Shown in pieces: positions 10,284 through 19,749 of a stretch of DNA of 64,000 bases (within the stretch, counting starts at the first letter, position 1; every line of letters begins with the position of its first letter). A program made the translations under genes and the position numbers. Below the pieces are notes generated by a model. That model ran no database searches. It worked only from the letters and a program-made list of their open reading frames with translations, and had not been told where the DNA came from. This DNA comes from an uncultured Helicobacteraceae bacterium (GTDB lineage: Bacteria; Campylobacterota; Campylobacteria; Campylobacterales; Helicobacteraceae), in the NCBI GenBank assembly GCA_944323755.1, contig CALUTR010000002.1, positions 186,001 to 250,000 of the forward strand. The letters are read 5' to 3'.

Positions 10284-10299
10284 GGAATATAATTTGCTT
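10284..10299 (+). promoter_or_regulatory. Sigma54 (RpoN) promoter for flgJ-flgS
   Basis: TGGAA and TTTGCTTA carry the invariant GG (10284-10285) and GC (10296-10297) with exactly ten bases between them, matching the Campylobacterota sigma54 form (TTGGAA-N5-TTGCTT). The predicted start is near 10308, before the flgJ-like ATG at 10336. This ties the two downstream genes to the flagellar RpoN class. Confidence 0.75.
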
Positions 10300-10335
10300 A
10301 AAATATGCATATAAATCTTTTTAGGATTACAAAAT

Positions 10336-10623
10336 ATGCATATAAATACAGCAATTTACAATAAACCAATACAAAATATCAATCCAAATTCAGATGATTT
10401 AAAACTAAGAGAACAAACAGATTCATTTGAAGCATTAATACTTAAGATTCTACTTGATACATCACTAAATATGGAAAATTCTCCATACCCAAAAGAAGCA
10501 GGAAGTGAGATATATCAATCTATGTATAAAGATAGTATTTCACAAAGTTTGAGTGGCTCATTTGGGTATAGTGATCTATTGTTTAATTACTTAAAAGAGT
10601 TACAAAACAAGCAAAAAGATTAA
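10336..10623 (+). CDS. flgJ: FlgJ-type flagellar rod-binding protein (N-terminal domain only)
   Basis: A 95-residue protein matching the rod-binding domain of FlgJ: EQTDSFEALILKILLDTS followed by the G.EIYQSMYKDSISQSLS segment. It lacks the muramidase domain of enterobacterial FlgJ, as is usual in Campylobacterota; rod passage through peptidoglycan would need another hydrolase. It should act in the periplasm during rod assembly. It is preceded by a sigma54 promoter and followed after 5 nt by flgS, the same pairing recalled for H. pylori (HP0245-HP0244). Confidence 0.85.
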   Translation: MHINTAIYNKPIQNINPNSDDLKLREQTDSFEALILKILLDTSLNMENSPYPKEAGSEIYQSMYKDSISQSLSGSFGYSDLLFNYLKELQNKQKD

Positions 10624-10628
10624 AAAAT

Positions 10629-11651
10629 ATGGATAATTTTGAAGATATTTTTAAATCCATTCCATCAAATATAACAACAAAAGATCAAAAAGAGCATATT
10701 TTAAATATTTTAGATGAATTTATACAGCAAACATACAAAGCAGAAAAAGAGTTTAATGACTTAAAAGAAGTTTTCAGCTTGGTATTAGAATCTATCCCAA
10801 ATCCAATATGGGTAATCAACGATGATAATAGCTATTTTTACTACAACTCTTATGCAAAAAAAATTGATGATATATTAAAGATCTATCCACAAGAATCAAA
10901 TGAATGCGAGATTTTATTTGATAAAGAATATTATTTAATGCAGCGTAGTAAAAAAAATAACAAAACTCTCATAACTGCTACAAATATAACAAATGAAAAA
11001 CGAAAAGAACGCCTAGCATCAATGGGACAAGTATCAGCACATTTAGCACACGAAATAAGAAACCCTATAGGCGCAATTGCATTAATGCTATCAAGTTTAT
11101 CTAAAAATATAGATTCTAAACATAGTATTTATATATTAGAAATGAAAAAAGCATTATGGAGAGTGGAGCGTCTAATCAATACTACATTATTATTTTGCAA
11201 AGGCGTGAAAGCAGCAAGCCTTAGACACAATAGCTCTATTATTAAATCTAGCATTGAAGATTCTATAGCGTATTTTGAATACAGTAAAAACATAGATTTC
11301 ATATATGATATACAAGAAAAAAGCATTTTATGTGATTTAGAACTATTAGAGCTATTACTTCAAAATCTAATTTCTAATGCAATTGATGCAATAGAAGAAC
11401 ACGAAGGAGTAGATCAAGGAATTATAAAAATCGAATTTTTCATCAAAGAAAATTATCAAATTTTAAAAATATATGATAATGGCGTATTGGCAGGTGATAT
11501 TGACAATCTCTTTGAAGCATTTAAAACTACAAAAATCAAAGGCAATGGATTAGGTCTTGCATTTTGCAAACAAATTGCAGAAGCACACAATGGAAGCATC
11601 TCATACAATGATATAGGTGACAAATATTTTATTGTTTCACTTGGTTTATAG
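10629..11651 (+). CDS. flgS: Flagellar sensor histidine kinase FlgS
   Basis: Cytoplasmic histidine kinase that phosphorylates FlgR to switch on RpoN-dependent flagellar genes. A PAS-like region (about residues 50-120, IPNPIWVINDD) precedes the phospho-acceptor box HLAHEIRNPIG (His141), the N box NLISNAIDAI and the ATP-lid motif KGNGLGLAFCKQI. There is no transmembrane segment, consistent with sensing of the export apparatus from inside, as reported for C. jejuni FlgS. An A8 run (10950-10957) lies in the coding region. It sits behind a sigma54 promoter, so it may be induced by its own pathway. Its partner flgR is 3 kb downstream beyond gyrA. Confidence 0.93.
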   Translation: MDNFEDIFKSIPSNITTKDQKEHILNILDEFIQQTYKAEKEFNDLKEVFSLVLESIPNPIWVINDDNSYFYYNSYAKKIDDILKIYPQESNECEILFDKEYYLMQRSKKNNKTLITATNITNEKRKERLASMGQVSAHLAHEIRNPIGAIALMLSSLSKNIDSKHSIYILEMKKALWRVERLINTTLLFCKGVKAASLRHNSSIIKSSIEDSIAYFEYSKNIDFIYDIQEKSILCDLELLELLLQNLISNAIDAIEEHEGVDQGIIKIEFFIKENYQILKIYDNGVLAGDIDNLFEAFKTTKIKGNGLGLAFCKQIAEAHNGSISYNDIGDKYFIVSLGL

Positions 11652-11719
11652 TTTTGCTTAATTTTAGATTTTTTAAGTAGAATTTTAACCTTAAATTTTA
11701 CAACAACATAGAGGAAATA

Positions 11720-14200
11720 ATGGACGACTTGACAAGCAATACTGATGTTATCGATGTTAATATTGAGGATTCTATTACAGATAGTTATCTTGATTATTCA
11801 ATGAGTGTTATCGTAGGGCGTGCATTGCCTGATGCAAAAGATGGATTAAAACCTGTTCATCGTAGAATCTTATATGCTATGCACGAACTTGGAGTAACCT
11901 CAAATACAGCATATAAAAAATCTGCAAGGATTGTTGGTGATGTAATAGGTAAATACCACCCACACGGAGATATAGCTGTTTATGACGCATTAGTTAGAAT
12001 GGCGCAAGATTTTTCTATGAGATTAGAGTTAGTTGATGGTCAAGGCAATTTTGGTAGCATAGATGGTGATAGTGCTGCTGCTATGCGTTATACAGAAGCT
12101 AGAATGACCAAAGCTAGTGAAGAGATAATGAGAGATATAGAAAAAGACACAGTTGATTTTGTCCCAAATTATGATGATACACTTCAAGAGCCAGATGTTA
12201 TGCCAACTAGAATCCCAAATCTCTTAATCAATGGATCAAGTGGTATTGCTGTTGGTATGGCTACAAATATCCCTCCACACAGAATGGACGAAGTGATTGA
12301 TGCATTAATATATTTAATAGACAACAACAGCGCAGAACTTCAAGAAATAATGGAGTTCATCAAAGGTCCAGATTTTCCAACTGGTGGAATTATATTTGGC
12401 AAAAATGGAATCATTGAGGCTTATAGCAGTGGAAAGGGTAAAATTAGAATCCGCGCAAAAACACATATCGAAAAAACAAAACAAAGAGATGTAATAGTAA
12501 TTGATGAGATTCCATATCAAGTAAATAAAGCAAAATTAGTAGAGCAAATAAGCACACTTGCAAAAGATAAAGTCATTGATGGTATCTATGAAGTCAGAGA
12601 TGAATCAGATAGAGATGGAATTAGAGTTGTAATAGAATTAAAAAAAGATGCAATGGCAGAAATTGTCTTAAATCATTTATTCAAAACAACAACAATGGAG
12701 ATAACATTTGGAATTATATTGCTTGCTATAAACAATAAAGAACCAAAGATATTTACACTACTTGAATTACTTCATTTATTCCTAAATCATAGAAGAACAA
12801 TTGTAATTAGACGAAGTTTATTTGAGCTTGAAAAAGCAAGGGCGAGAGCACATATTTTAGAGGGTTTAAAAATCGCACTTGATAATATTGATGAGGTGAT
12901 AGCATTAATTAGAAATTCAAAAGACACACAAGTTGCAAAAGATGAGTTAATTGCTAAATTTAATTTAAGTGAGATTCAAGCTAAAGCAATTTTAGAGATG
13001 AGATTACAAAGGCTAACAGGTCTTGAGCGAGATAAAATTGATGAAGAATATGAACAGTTATTAGAAGAAATAGAAAGACTTAGCGCTATATTAAAAAGCC
13101 AAGATAAATTAAATGGAATCATAAAAGAAGAATTAATTGCTATCAAAGACAAATTTAGCACTGAAAGAAAAACAGAAATAGAAGATGATTACGACTCTAT
13201 TGATGCTGAAGATTTAATACCAAATGAACCAGTAGTAGTAACAATGAGTCATAGAGGCTACGTAAAAAGAGTGCAGTTAAAAACATATGAAAAACAAAAT
13301 AGAGGTGGAAAAGGGAAAATCAGCGGAAACACTCACGATGATGATTTTATAGAATCATTTTTTGTTGCTGATACACACGATACAATAATGTTTATCACAA
13401 ACAATGGACAACTATATTGGCTAAAAGTATACAAGATTCCAGAGGCAAGCAGGACTGCTATTGGTAAAGCTGTGGTTAATCTAATCAATAAAGATCAAAA
13501 TGAAAAAATTATGGCAACAATAACCACAAAAGATTTCAATAATGATAAGTCATTGGTATTTTTCACAAAAAAGGGTATCGTAAAAAGAACAAAATTGAGT
13601 GAATATAAAAATATTAGACAAAATGGTGTTAGAGCGATCAATCTTGATGATGGTGATGAATTGGTAAGCGCGCATATTGCTACACCAAAAACACAAAGTG
13701 TATTGATTGCTACATATTATGGAATTGCAATAAGATTCCCAATTAGCGATCTAAGAGAGATAGGAAGAGTTAGTAGAGGCGTTACAGGTATTAAATTTAA
13801 GATCAAAAATGATTTTGTAGTTGGTGCTGTAATGATTGAAGATGATGAAGATAAATTATTTAGTTTAAGCGAACTAGGTGTAGGCAAACAAACTCTAGCC
13901 AAAGAATATAGACTTCAAAGTCGTGGAGGAAAGGGAATTATTGCTATGAAGCTTACATCAAAAACAGGCAATATGGTAAATGTTTTAAACTTTAATAATG
14001 CAAATCTTGACTTGATGGTTCTAACTGGAAATGGGAAAATGATAAGAGTAGATACAGATAAAATAAGAGATACAAGCAGAAATACAAGTGGAGTAAAATT
14101 TATCACTTTAAATGAAAAAGACAAAGTTGTCCATCTATCACAATGTCAAAAAGAAGAAAAGGATCTAGAAGATATAGCAAATAATGAAGATAATATTTAA
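11720..14200 (+). CDS. gyrA: DNA gyrase subunit A
   Basis: Subunit of type II topoisomerase that breaks and rejoins DNA while GyrB hydrolyses ATP. The active-site tyrosine is Tyr124 (AMRYTEARM), after the conserved block [16 protein letters not shown]. The C-terminal half has the beta-pinwheel repeats ([39 protein letters not shown]). The quinolone-resistance region reads [13 protein letters not shown]: Ile85 stands where C. jejuni has Thr86 and E. coli Ser83; the downstream acidic residue Asp89 is retained. AGAGGAA precedes the ATG. The last 17 nt overlap the next gene. Confidence 0.98.
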   Translation: MDDLTSNTDVIDVNIEDSITDSYLDYSMSVIVGRALPDAKDGLKPVHRRILYAMHELGVTSNTAYKKSARIVGDVIGKYHPHGDIAVYDALVRMAQDFSMRLELVDGQGNFGSIDGDSAAAMRYTEARMTKASEEIMRDIEKDTVDFVPNYDDTLQEPDVMPTRIPNLLINGSSGIAVGMATNIPPHRMDEVIDALIYLIDNNSAELQEIMEFIKGPDFPTGGIIFGKNGIIEAYSSGKGKIRIRAKTHIEKTKQRDVIVIDEIPYQVNKAKLVEQISTLAKDKVIDGIYEVRDESDRDGIRVVIELKKDAMAEIVLNHLFKTTTMEITFGIILLAINNKEPKIFTLLELLHLFLNHRRTIVIRRSLFELEKARARAHILEGLKIALDNIDEVIALIRNSKDTQVAKDELIAKFNLSEIQAKAILEMRLQRLTGLERDKIDEEYEQLLEEIERLSAILKSQDKLNGIIKEELIAIKDKFSTERKTEIEDDYDSIDAEDLIPNEPVVVTMSHRGYVKRVQLKTYEKQNRGGKGKISGNTHDDDFIESFFVADTHDTIMFITNNGQLYWLKVYKIPEASRTAIGKAVVNLINKDQNEKIMATITTKDFNNDKSLVFFTKKGIVKRTKLSEYKNIRQNGVRAINLDDGDELVSAHIATPKTQSVLIATYYGIAIRFPISDLREIGRVSRGVTGIKFKIKNDFVVGAVMIEDDEDKLFSLSELGVGKQTLAKEYRLQSRGGKGIIAMKLTSKTGNMVNVLNFNNANLDLMVLTGNGKMIRVDTDKIRDTSRNTSGVKFITLNEKDKVVHLSQCQKEEKDLEDIANNEDNI

Positions 14201-14588
14201 GATATTATTACTAGCTATGATAGCTCAAGGTGATGATGAATTTATCGTTTCATATAAAGCTATCATAAACAATCAAATACTAATTGGAGAAGAATACAAT
14301 ATAACAAAATCACTAACAACAAGCAAAAAATACTCCATTGTTGGGAAATGTGATTTTATACCAAATGATATAGAAGCAGAATCTAAATTGATAGATATTT
14401 TAAAAGCTAATAAAGAAATGATACTAGATTGTTTGCATAAAAATATCGATGCTAAAATACGCGATGATGTAAAATATATAAACAATATGGTGAATTTTAA
14501 AACAAAATTTGAGTTTTGGCCACACAGAATCTTAGCTGTTTTTGATGGTAATAAAATTAATATAAAGTTTATAAAGAAGATAGAATGA
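14184..14588 (+). CDS. Small exported protein between gyrA and flgR
   Basis: This 134-residue protein starts inside the 3' end of gyrA (17-nt overlap) and runs 4 nt into flgR (ATGA), so all three are probably translated from one transcript. The N-terminus ([15 protein letters not shown]) looks like a short signal peptide, so it should be periplasmic. H. pylori has a similar small gene (HP0702) in the same place between gyrA (HP0701) and flgR (HP0703). Function is unknown; the predicted fold has mixed strands and helices with two cysteines (GKCDF, LDCLH). Confidence 0.8.
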   Translation: MKIIFKILLLAMIAQGDDEFIVSYKAIINNQILIGEEYNITKSLTTSKKYSIVGKCDFIPNDIEAESKLIDILKANKEMILDCLHKNIDAKIRDDVKYINNMVNFKTKFEFWPHRILAVFDGNKINIKFIKKIE

Positions 14589-15874
14589 ATGTAGTAATCG
14601 TTGATGATGATATAAATATACGCAAATCTCTTGAGTTATCATTAAGTGAATATGATGAATTTAATATCAAATCATATAAAAATGCAACAGATGCTCTAAA
14701 AGGCATTAAAGATGATAATTGCGACATAATCATTACTGATATCAATATGCCAAATATTAATGGTATTGATTTTTTAAAAAAACTAGATGGAAAATATGAA
14801 GCAATAATTATCACAGGATATGCTTCACTTGGGGTTGCATTAGATGCTATCAGACTTGGTGTTAAAGATTTTTTTATCAAAACTGAACTTGATATTGATT
14901 TGCTAGTCCAAGCTATAAAACGCACACAAAAAGAAAAAAAAATAAAATCAAAAGTAAAGCCAACCAAAATAAATAATGAAATCAATCTAGATGGCAAGAA
15001 TTTAGATTCCATTAAGAATATCGCATTAAAAAGTGCAAAAAGTGATGTGAATGTATTATTGCTTGGAGAAAGCGGAGTTGGAAAAGAAGTTTTTGCAAAA
15101 TTTATACACAATCATTCGGCTAGAAGTAATGAGCCATTTGTAGCGATAAATATGGCTGCCCTACCAGAAAATCTATTAGAATCTGAATTATTTGGATATG
15201 AAAAAGGTGCATTTACCGATGCAACACAAGCAAAAATGGGATTATTTGAACTTGCAAATAAAGGCAGTATTTTTTTAGATGAAATAGGTGATATGCCTAT
15301 TGCACTACAAGCAAAACTATTGCGTGCAATTCAAGAAAAAGAAATTACAAGGCTTGGTGGCACAAAAAGTATCAAAATAAATGTTCGATTCATATCTGCT
15401 ACCAATGCAAATATATATGAAAAAATGCAGGATCATCAATTTAGAGAAGATTTATTTTATAGATTACAAACGATTATTATTGAGATTCCACCACTAAGAG
15501 AAAGACAAGATGAGATTATCAATATTGCAAATTCACATTTAAAAGAAGTGGCTAATATTTATCAATGTGGCGACAAAAAGCTATCAAATGAGGCAATTGA
15601 AGCATTATTATCATATAAATGGCCTGGAAATATACGAGAGCTTTTAAGCATTATTGAGAGAGCTACTATACTTAGTGAAGGCAAATATATAACAAAAGAT
15701 GACCTATTCTTAGAATCTAGAAATAAAAAAGTATCAAAATTTGAAGATTTAGAGAGAGAATATATAAAAGAAGCATATTTTGCAAACAATAAAAATCTAG
15801 AACAGACAGCAGATATGCTTGGCATGAATATCAATATTTTAAAACATAAAATGATAAAATTAAAGATTTTATAA
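14585..15874 (+). CDS. flgR: Flagellar sigma54 activator FlgR
   Basis: NtrC-family response regulator that activates RpoN promoters of hook and rod genes after phosphorylation by FlgS. Receiver domain residues 1-115 with phospho-acceptor Asp52 (IITDINMPNING); AAA+ domain with Walker A GESGVGKE (161-168) and the sigma54-contact loop GAFTDA (208-213). A C-terminal Fis-like segment (about 385-429, LEREYIKEAYFANN...ADMLGM) is kept but lacks the usual R.TLYRKL recognition-helix pattern. H. pylori FlgR lacks this domain; C. jejuni FlgR has it. An A9 run (14934-14942) sits in the linker between domains. Confidence 0.95.
   Translation: MNVVIVDDDINIRKSLELSLSEYDEFNIKSYKNATDALKGIKDDNCDIIITDINMPNINGIDFLKKLDGKYEAIIITGYASLGVALDAIRLGVKDFFIKTELDIDLLVQAIKRTQKEKKIKSKVKPTKINNEINLDGKNLDSIKNIALKSAKSDVNVLLLGESGVGKEVFAKFIHNHSARSNEPFVAINMAALPENLLESELFGYEKGAFTDATQAKMGLFELANKGSIFLDEIGDMPIALQAKLLRAIQEKEITRLGGTKSIKINVRFISATNANIYEKMQDHQFREDLFYRLQTIIIEIPPLRERQDEIINIANSHLKEVANIYQCGDKKLSNEAIEALLSYKWPGNIRELLSIIERATILSEGKYITKDDLFLESRNKKVSKFEDLEREYIKEAYFANNKNLEQTADMLGMNINILKHKMIKLKIL
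14934..14942 (+). repeat. A9 homopolymer inside flgR
   Basis: Nine adenines encode part of KEKKIK in the FlgR linker. Gain of one base brings a stop codon within about 15 codons. C. jejuni flgR is known to vary in phase through A/T runs, so this is a candidate contingency tract. Confidence 0.6.
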
Positions 15875-15926
15875 AAATTTATAGTATTATACACTATAGT
15901 TATATTTAAATATTGGATACAGTATT

Positions 15927-16247
15927 ATGGATACAAAAGCAATAAAACCAAAAGACTTAAAAAACAAAATTGATGAATTTTTATTGATAGATGTAAGAGG
16001 TGAAGGATATTTTTTAATAGATCACCTAAAAAATGCCATCAATATAGAATCCACACAACGAATTAGCTATATAGCAAAGGAAAACAGAGATAAAAAGATT
16101 CTTCTATATTGCCATCATGGAATAACTGCAAAATATATAAGCGATGAATTAGCGCAAATGGGATTTGATAATGTATATTATCTAGATGGATCTTTCTCTG
16201 AATTAGTAAAACAAGGCTTTGAAATTGTATTTTATAACAAAGAATAA
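15927..16247 (+). CDS. Single-domain rhodanese-like sulfurtransferase
   Basis: This 106-residue protein is one rhodanese domain: DVRGEGYFLIDHLKNAINI at the start and the active-site loop YCHHGITAKY with the catalytic cysteine, ending GFDNVYYLDGSF. Such proteins carry persulfide sulfur on the cysteine; the acceptor is unknown. It is cytoplasmic (no signal). Its 3' end overlaps the TolC-like gene, so the exporter operon may start here. Confidence 0.9.
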   Translation: MDTKAIKPKDLKNKIDEFLLIDVRGEGYFLIDHLKNAINIESTQRISYIAKENRDKKILLYCHHGITAKYISDELAQMGFDNVYYLDGSFSELVKQGFEIVFYNKE

Positions 16248-17592
16248 ATTATCTAAGATTCTCTATCTAGTATTATTTTCAACATTTTTAAATGCATATG
16301 ATATAAGTCTAGAAGAATCTTTTAATAACATGCTACTCAATAATGATGGATTAAAAGCAAGCAAGTTAAATATTGATAAAGCAAGAAAATTAAAGACTGC
16401 TACAAATATGTTATATTTTCCTAACATAGATATTATAGGAAATTATACATACATTAGCGATCCTATGATACTTGATGTAAATATTCCAAACATATCAGGT
16501 ATTAATCATTCACTTCATATTAGCTCCAATAATCTTGCATATGGTGTAATAAGTATTATGTATCCATTATACACAGGTGGAAGAAGATTTGCTGCTTCAA
16601 ATATTGCTGATTTAAATATAGATGATGCAAATTTTTTATTTCAATTTAAAAAGATTAATCTATTTGAAGATTTGGTAAAAAATTATTATGGATTAATACT
16701 TAATATAGAGGTTTTAAAAACGCTAATTGATATAGAAAATGGACATAAAGCTCATCTTGACAATGCAATAGAGTTAGAAAAAAATGGGCAAATTGCAAAG
16801 CTTGAGCGTCTAAATGCACAAGTAGCATACGATAAAGCAAGAAATAAAACACTTGAATCGCGAGATTCTCTTGAGGTAGCACTTTTAGCATTTAAAACAA
16901 TATTACAAAATGAAAATATCACAAATAATGTAGAGGTAAATCATAGCGGAATCACTAATTTAAACTTAACATCACCATTGCAAGTTAGCAAAAAAGAATT
17001 AGAAAATATCAACTATTATAAAGAAAAGGTTCTAAATTCATATCCGATGCTAAAATCGATAGAAACCAAAAAATTACAAGCAAATGAACTAAGCAATATC
17101 GAATTTGCAAATTTTTTACCAACTATTGGTTTGTATGGTGGATATTTTTTCAAAGATAATAATATTTTACTAAATAGAATGATCCCAAACTGGAATGTAG
17201 GCATTATGGCAAAATTCTCCATATTAAGCAATAATGGCAGAATCTTTAAATATCAAGCAAGTCAAATAGCGCAAAATGAAGTAAATCATCTGTATTCACA
17301 AGCAAAGCAAGATTTATTACTCTTAACAGAAAAAACCTACAAAGAAGTGCTATTTGCAAAAGAGAGTTATTTGAATTTAAATTCAAGTTTAGAGCTTGCA
17401 AAAGAAAATCTACGATTACAAGAAGAAGCTTTTAAAAATGGAATGAATGATAGCACAAAAGTTAGCGATGCTAGAAATGCACTCTCTGGCGTAATAATAG
17501 AACTCAAAAAAACGGAATACAGATATGTTATTGCATTGGCTAAATTATGTGCTTTAAGCAATGATATTGATTTATTTTATACATTTTATTAG
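16225..17592 (+). CDS. TolC-family outer membrane efflux protein
   Basis: Outer membrane channel of a tripartite exporter. The signal peptide (SKILYLVLFSTFLNAYD) is followed by a TolC-like body with two long helical repeats (SKLNIDKARKLK; EEAFKNGMNDSTKVSDARNAL). I prefer the TTG at 16225, which has AAGG eight bases upstream; a TTG at 16219 is too close to that site. It overlaps the rhodanese gene and is followed after 9 nt by the HlyD-like adaptor and two permeases, the order recalled for H. pylori HP1489-HP1486. Confidence 0.9.
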   Translation: MYFITKNKLSKILYLVLFSTFLNAYDISLEESFNNMLLNNDGLKASKLNIDKARKLKTATNMLYFPNIDIIGNYTYISDPMILDVNIPNISGINHSLHISSNNLAYGVISIMYPLYTGGRRFAASNIADLNIDDANFLFQFKKINLFEDLVKNYYGLILNIEVLKTLIDIENGHKAHLDNAIELEKNGQIAKLERLNAQVAYDKARNKTLESRDSLEVALLAFKTILQNENITNNVEVNHSGITNLNLTSPLQVSKKELENINYYKEKVLNSYPMLKSIETKKLQANELSNIEFANFLPTIGLYGGYFFKDNNILLNRMIPNWNVGIMAKFSILSNNGRIFKYQASQIAQNEVNHLYSQAKQDLLLLTEKTYKEVLFAKESYLNLNSSLELAKENLRLQEEAFKNGMNDSTKVSDARNALSGVIIELKKTEYRYVIALAKLCALSNDIDLFYTFY

Positions 17593-17601
17593 GATTGTGA
17601 A

Positions 17602-18594
17602 ATGGCAGATTCAAAGGCAATGAAAGCGTTTAAAATCATAAGTATTAGTATTATTATAATAATTATTGGAATCTGGCTTGTTTTTAGCTTTTATTTAGCA
17701 CACAAACCAAAGCCATCATTCATACAAGGACAAATAGAAGCTACGCAATATAGTATTTCATCAAAAGTTGCAGGAAGGATTAATGAAATATTTGTCAAAA
17801 AAGGTGATCTAATAAAAGAAGGTGATTTAGCATATACTATTTTTAGCCCTGAATTAGATGCAAAAATCAAACAAGCAAAAGCTGGATATGAAGCAGCAAA
17901 AGCACTAAGTCAAGAGACCAATAATGGGGCTAGGATTGAAAGTATTGAATCTGCAAAAGATATATATCAAGCAGCAAAAGCAATGGCTGAACTTGCAGAA
18001 AAAACATACACAAGAATACAAAATTTATATGATAGTGGCGTTGTAAGCCTACAAAAACGCGATGAAGCAGAGACCAACTACAAAAGTGCGAAATTTAATG
18101 AAAATACAGCATATCAACAATACAAAATTGCACTTGATGGCGCTACAAAAGAAACAAAGGAAGCTTTAAGGCAAAAGGAGTTAGCTGCACTTGGAACACT
18201 TGATGAGGTAGAATCTTATGCAAAAGATGCACAAGCATTTTCGCCAATTAGTGGTGAAGTAAGTAATATTTTACTGCATACAAATGAATTAGCACCAAGC
18301 GGATTCCCAGTTGTTTTAGTGATAGACACAAATAATGCATATTTAAAATTTAGTGTTAGAGAGGATAAATTGCAAAATTTCAAAGTAAATAGCGAATTTG
18401 AAGGATTCATTCCAGCTCTAAATAAAAATGCAAAATTTAAAGTTAAATATATTTCACTACTTGGAGAGTTTGCAACTTGGAAAGCAGCAAATAAAGACAA
18501 AGAATATGATATGAAGTCATATGAAATTGAAGCTGATTTTGTAGATAGGATTGAAGATTTTAGAGTTGGTATGAGTGTATTAATACCGCAATAA
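17602..18594 (+). CDS. HlyD-family membrane fusion protein
   Basis: Periplasmic adaptor between inner-membrane permease and TolC. One transmembrane anchor (residues about 12-34) is followed by a biotinyl-lipoyl half (QYSISSKVAGRINEIFVKKGDLIKEGD), an alpha-hairpin rich in Ala/Lys/Glu (about 80-195) and the second lipoyl half (AFSPISGEVSNILLHTNELAPSG). Length of 330 residues matches YhiI/EmrA-type adaptors. It lies 9 nt after the TolC-like gene and just before two ABC-2 permease genes. Confidence 0.92.
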   Translation: MADSKAMKAFKIISISIIIIIIGIWLVFSFYLAHKPKPSFIQGQIEATQYSISSKVAGRINEIFVKKGDLIKEGDLAYTIFSPELDAKIKQAKAGYEAAKALSQETNNGARIESIESAKDIYQAAKAMAELAEKTYTRIQNLYDSGVVSLQKRDEAETNYKSAKFNENTAYQQYKIALDGATKETKEALRQKELAALGTLDEVESYAKDAQAFSPISGEVSNILLHTNELAPSGFPVVLVIDTNNAYLKFSVREDKLQNFKVNSEFEGFIPALNKNAKFKVKYISLLGEFATWKAANKDKEYDMKSYEIEADFVDRIEDFRVGMSVLIPQ

Positions 18595-18615
18595 TGATAT
18601 TTCTAGGAATACACA

Positions 18616-19749
18616 TTGCTAAAAATATTAAATCTTGAAATAAAGCACATCATAGAATATAAATTCTTATTATTTATGTATTTTATAATGCCTTTATTTG
18701 TTGGCTTTTTTGTGTATTCCACTATTTCTAAAGCTTTGATTGTTGATATACCAATTGGCATTGTTGATTTAGATAATTCTAGTGAATCTAGAAATCTAAT
18801 ATTTGATATAAATTCTTCAAGTGTATTAAAAATAGCAAAACAATACGGCAGCATAAAAGAAGCAAAAAATGATATAGCGTCAAAAAATATATATGCTCTA
18901 GTTGTGATACCAAATCATTTTGAAGCAAATATTAAAAAGCACATCGCCCCTGAAGTGGCTATTTATTACAATACTCAATTAGTATTCATAGGTAAAAATA
19001 TACAAAGCGCACTAACCTTGGTATTTAAAAATAAAGATGCAAAATTAAACTTTACAAGAAATATTGCAAATTCTAAAAACACAACACTAGCACTTGGAAA
19101 AAGCATAGAATTTATGCCAAAAATCATTTCACTTTATAATCCACATAGTAATTTTTCGCAATTCTTGCTAACAGCGATTCTTCCTTGTTCATGGCAGCTT
19201 TTTATCATACTTTGTATGATTGCATTAATCGCACATGATGAAAGAGATGTAGGGTTTATAAAAAACAAAATCAACAGATTAAATTCTATACACAAACACC
19301 TAGCAGTTAAATTTTTGATAAATACAATTATATTTTTTGTTTGGTGGCTTATTATGAATAATGTATTTTACGCACTGGATTATCCAAATAATGGAAGTTT
19401 TTATATTTTAGTGCTAAATGCGATAATCACGATCTTTGCATACAATAGTATAGGATTATTTATATATGCTTTAATTAGATCGCATATAAGATCAATTAGT
19501 ATTGCTGCATTTTATTCAGCACCAAGTCTTGCATTTTTAGGCATCACATATCCTTTAAATAGCATGGATCTATTTCCTACATTTTGGAGCTCTATATTAC
19601 CCATAATGCGATATATGCAAGTCTATATAGAACAAGCAAATTACGGCTTAGATCCAATATATAGCCTAAGATTAATTATTGCAAATCTTCCATTTTTATT
19701 ATTTGGTATCTTAGGTGCAATAATATATAAAAAGAAGCGACCAATATGA
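18616..19749 (+). CDS. ABC-2 type permease, first of two
   Basis: Integral inner-membrane protein of the YhhJ/YbhR type: one N-terminal helix, a large periplasmic domain (about residues 40-180; IPIGIVDLDNSSESRNLIFDINSS pattern) and five C-terminal helices. The start is TTG following a weak upstream site. It overlaps the next permease by 4 nt (ATGA), so the two are likely made together as a heterodimer. No ATP-binding subunit is encoded nearby although ABC-2 permeases need one. The substrate is unknown; drugs or envelope components are typical. Confidence 0.88.
   Translation: MLKILNLEIKHIIEYKFLLFMYFIMPLFVGFFVYSTISKALIVDIPIGIVDLDNSSESRNLIFDINSSSVLKIAKQYGSIKEAKNDIASKNIYALVVIPNHFEANIKKHIAPEVAIYYNTQLVFIGKNIQSALTLVFKNKDAKLNFTRNIANSKNTTLALGKSIEFMPKIISLYNPHSNFSQFLLTAILPCSWQLFIILCMIALIAHDERDVGFIKNKINRLNSIHKHLAVKFLINTIIFFVWWLIMNNVFYALDYPNNGSFYILVLNAIITIFAYNSIGLFIYALIRSHIRSISIAAFYSAPSLAFLGITYPLNSMDLFPTFWSSILPIMRYMQVYIEQANYGLDPIYSLRLIIANLPFLLFGILGAIIYKKKRPI

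Noticed and set aside
11640..11665. Sigma54-like GG...GC before gyrA
   Set aside because: The spacing between GG and GC is 11, not 10, and gyrA is not expected in that class.
14569..15111. 180-codon minus-strand frame opposite flgR
   Set aside because: Shadow of flgR; no recognisable features.
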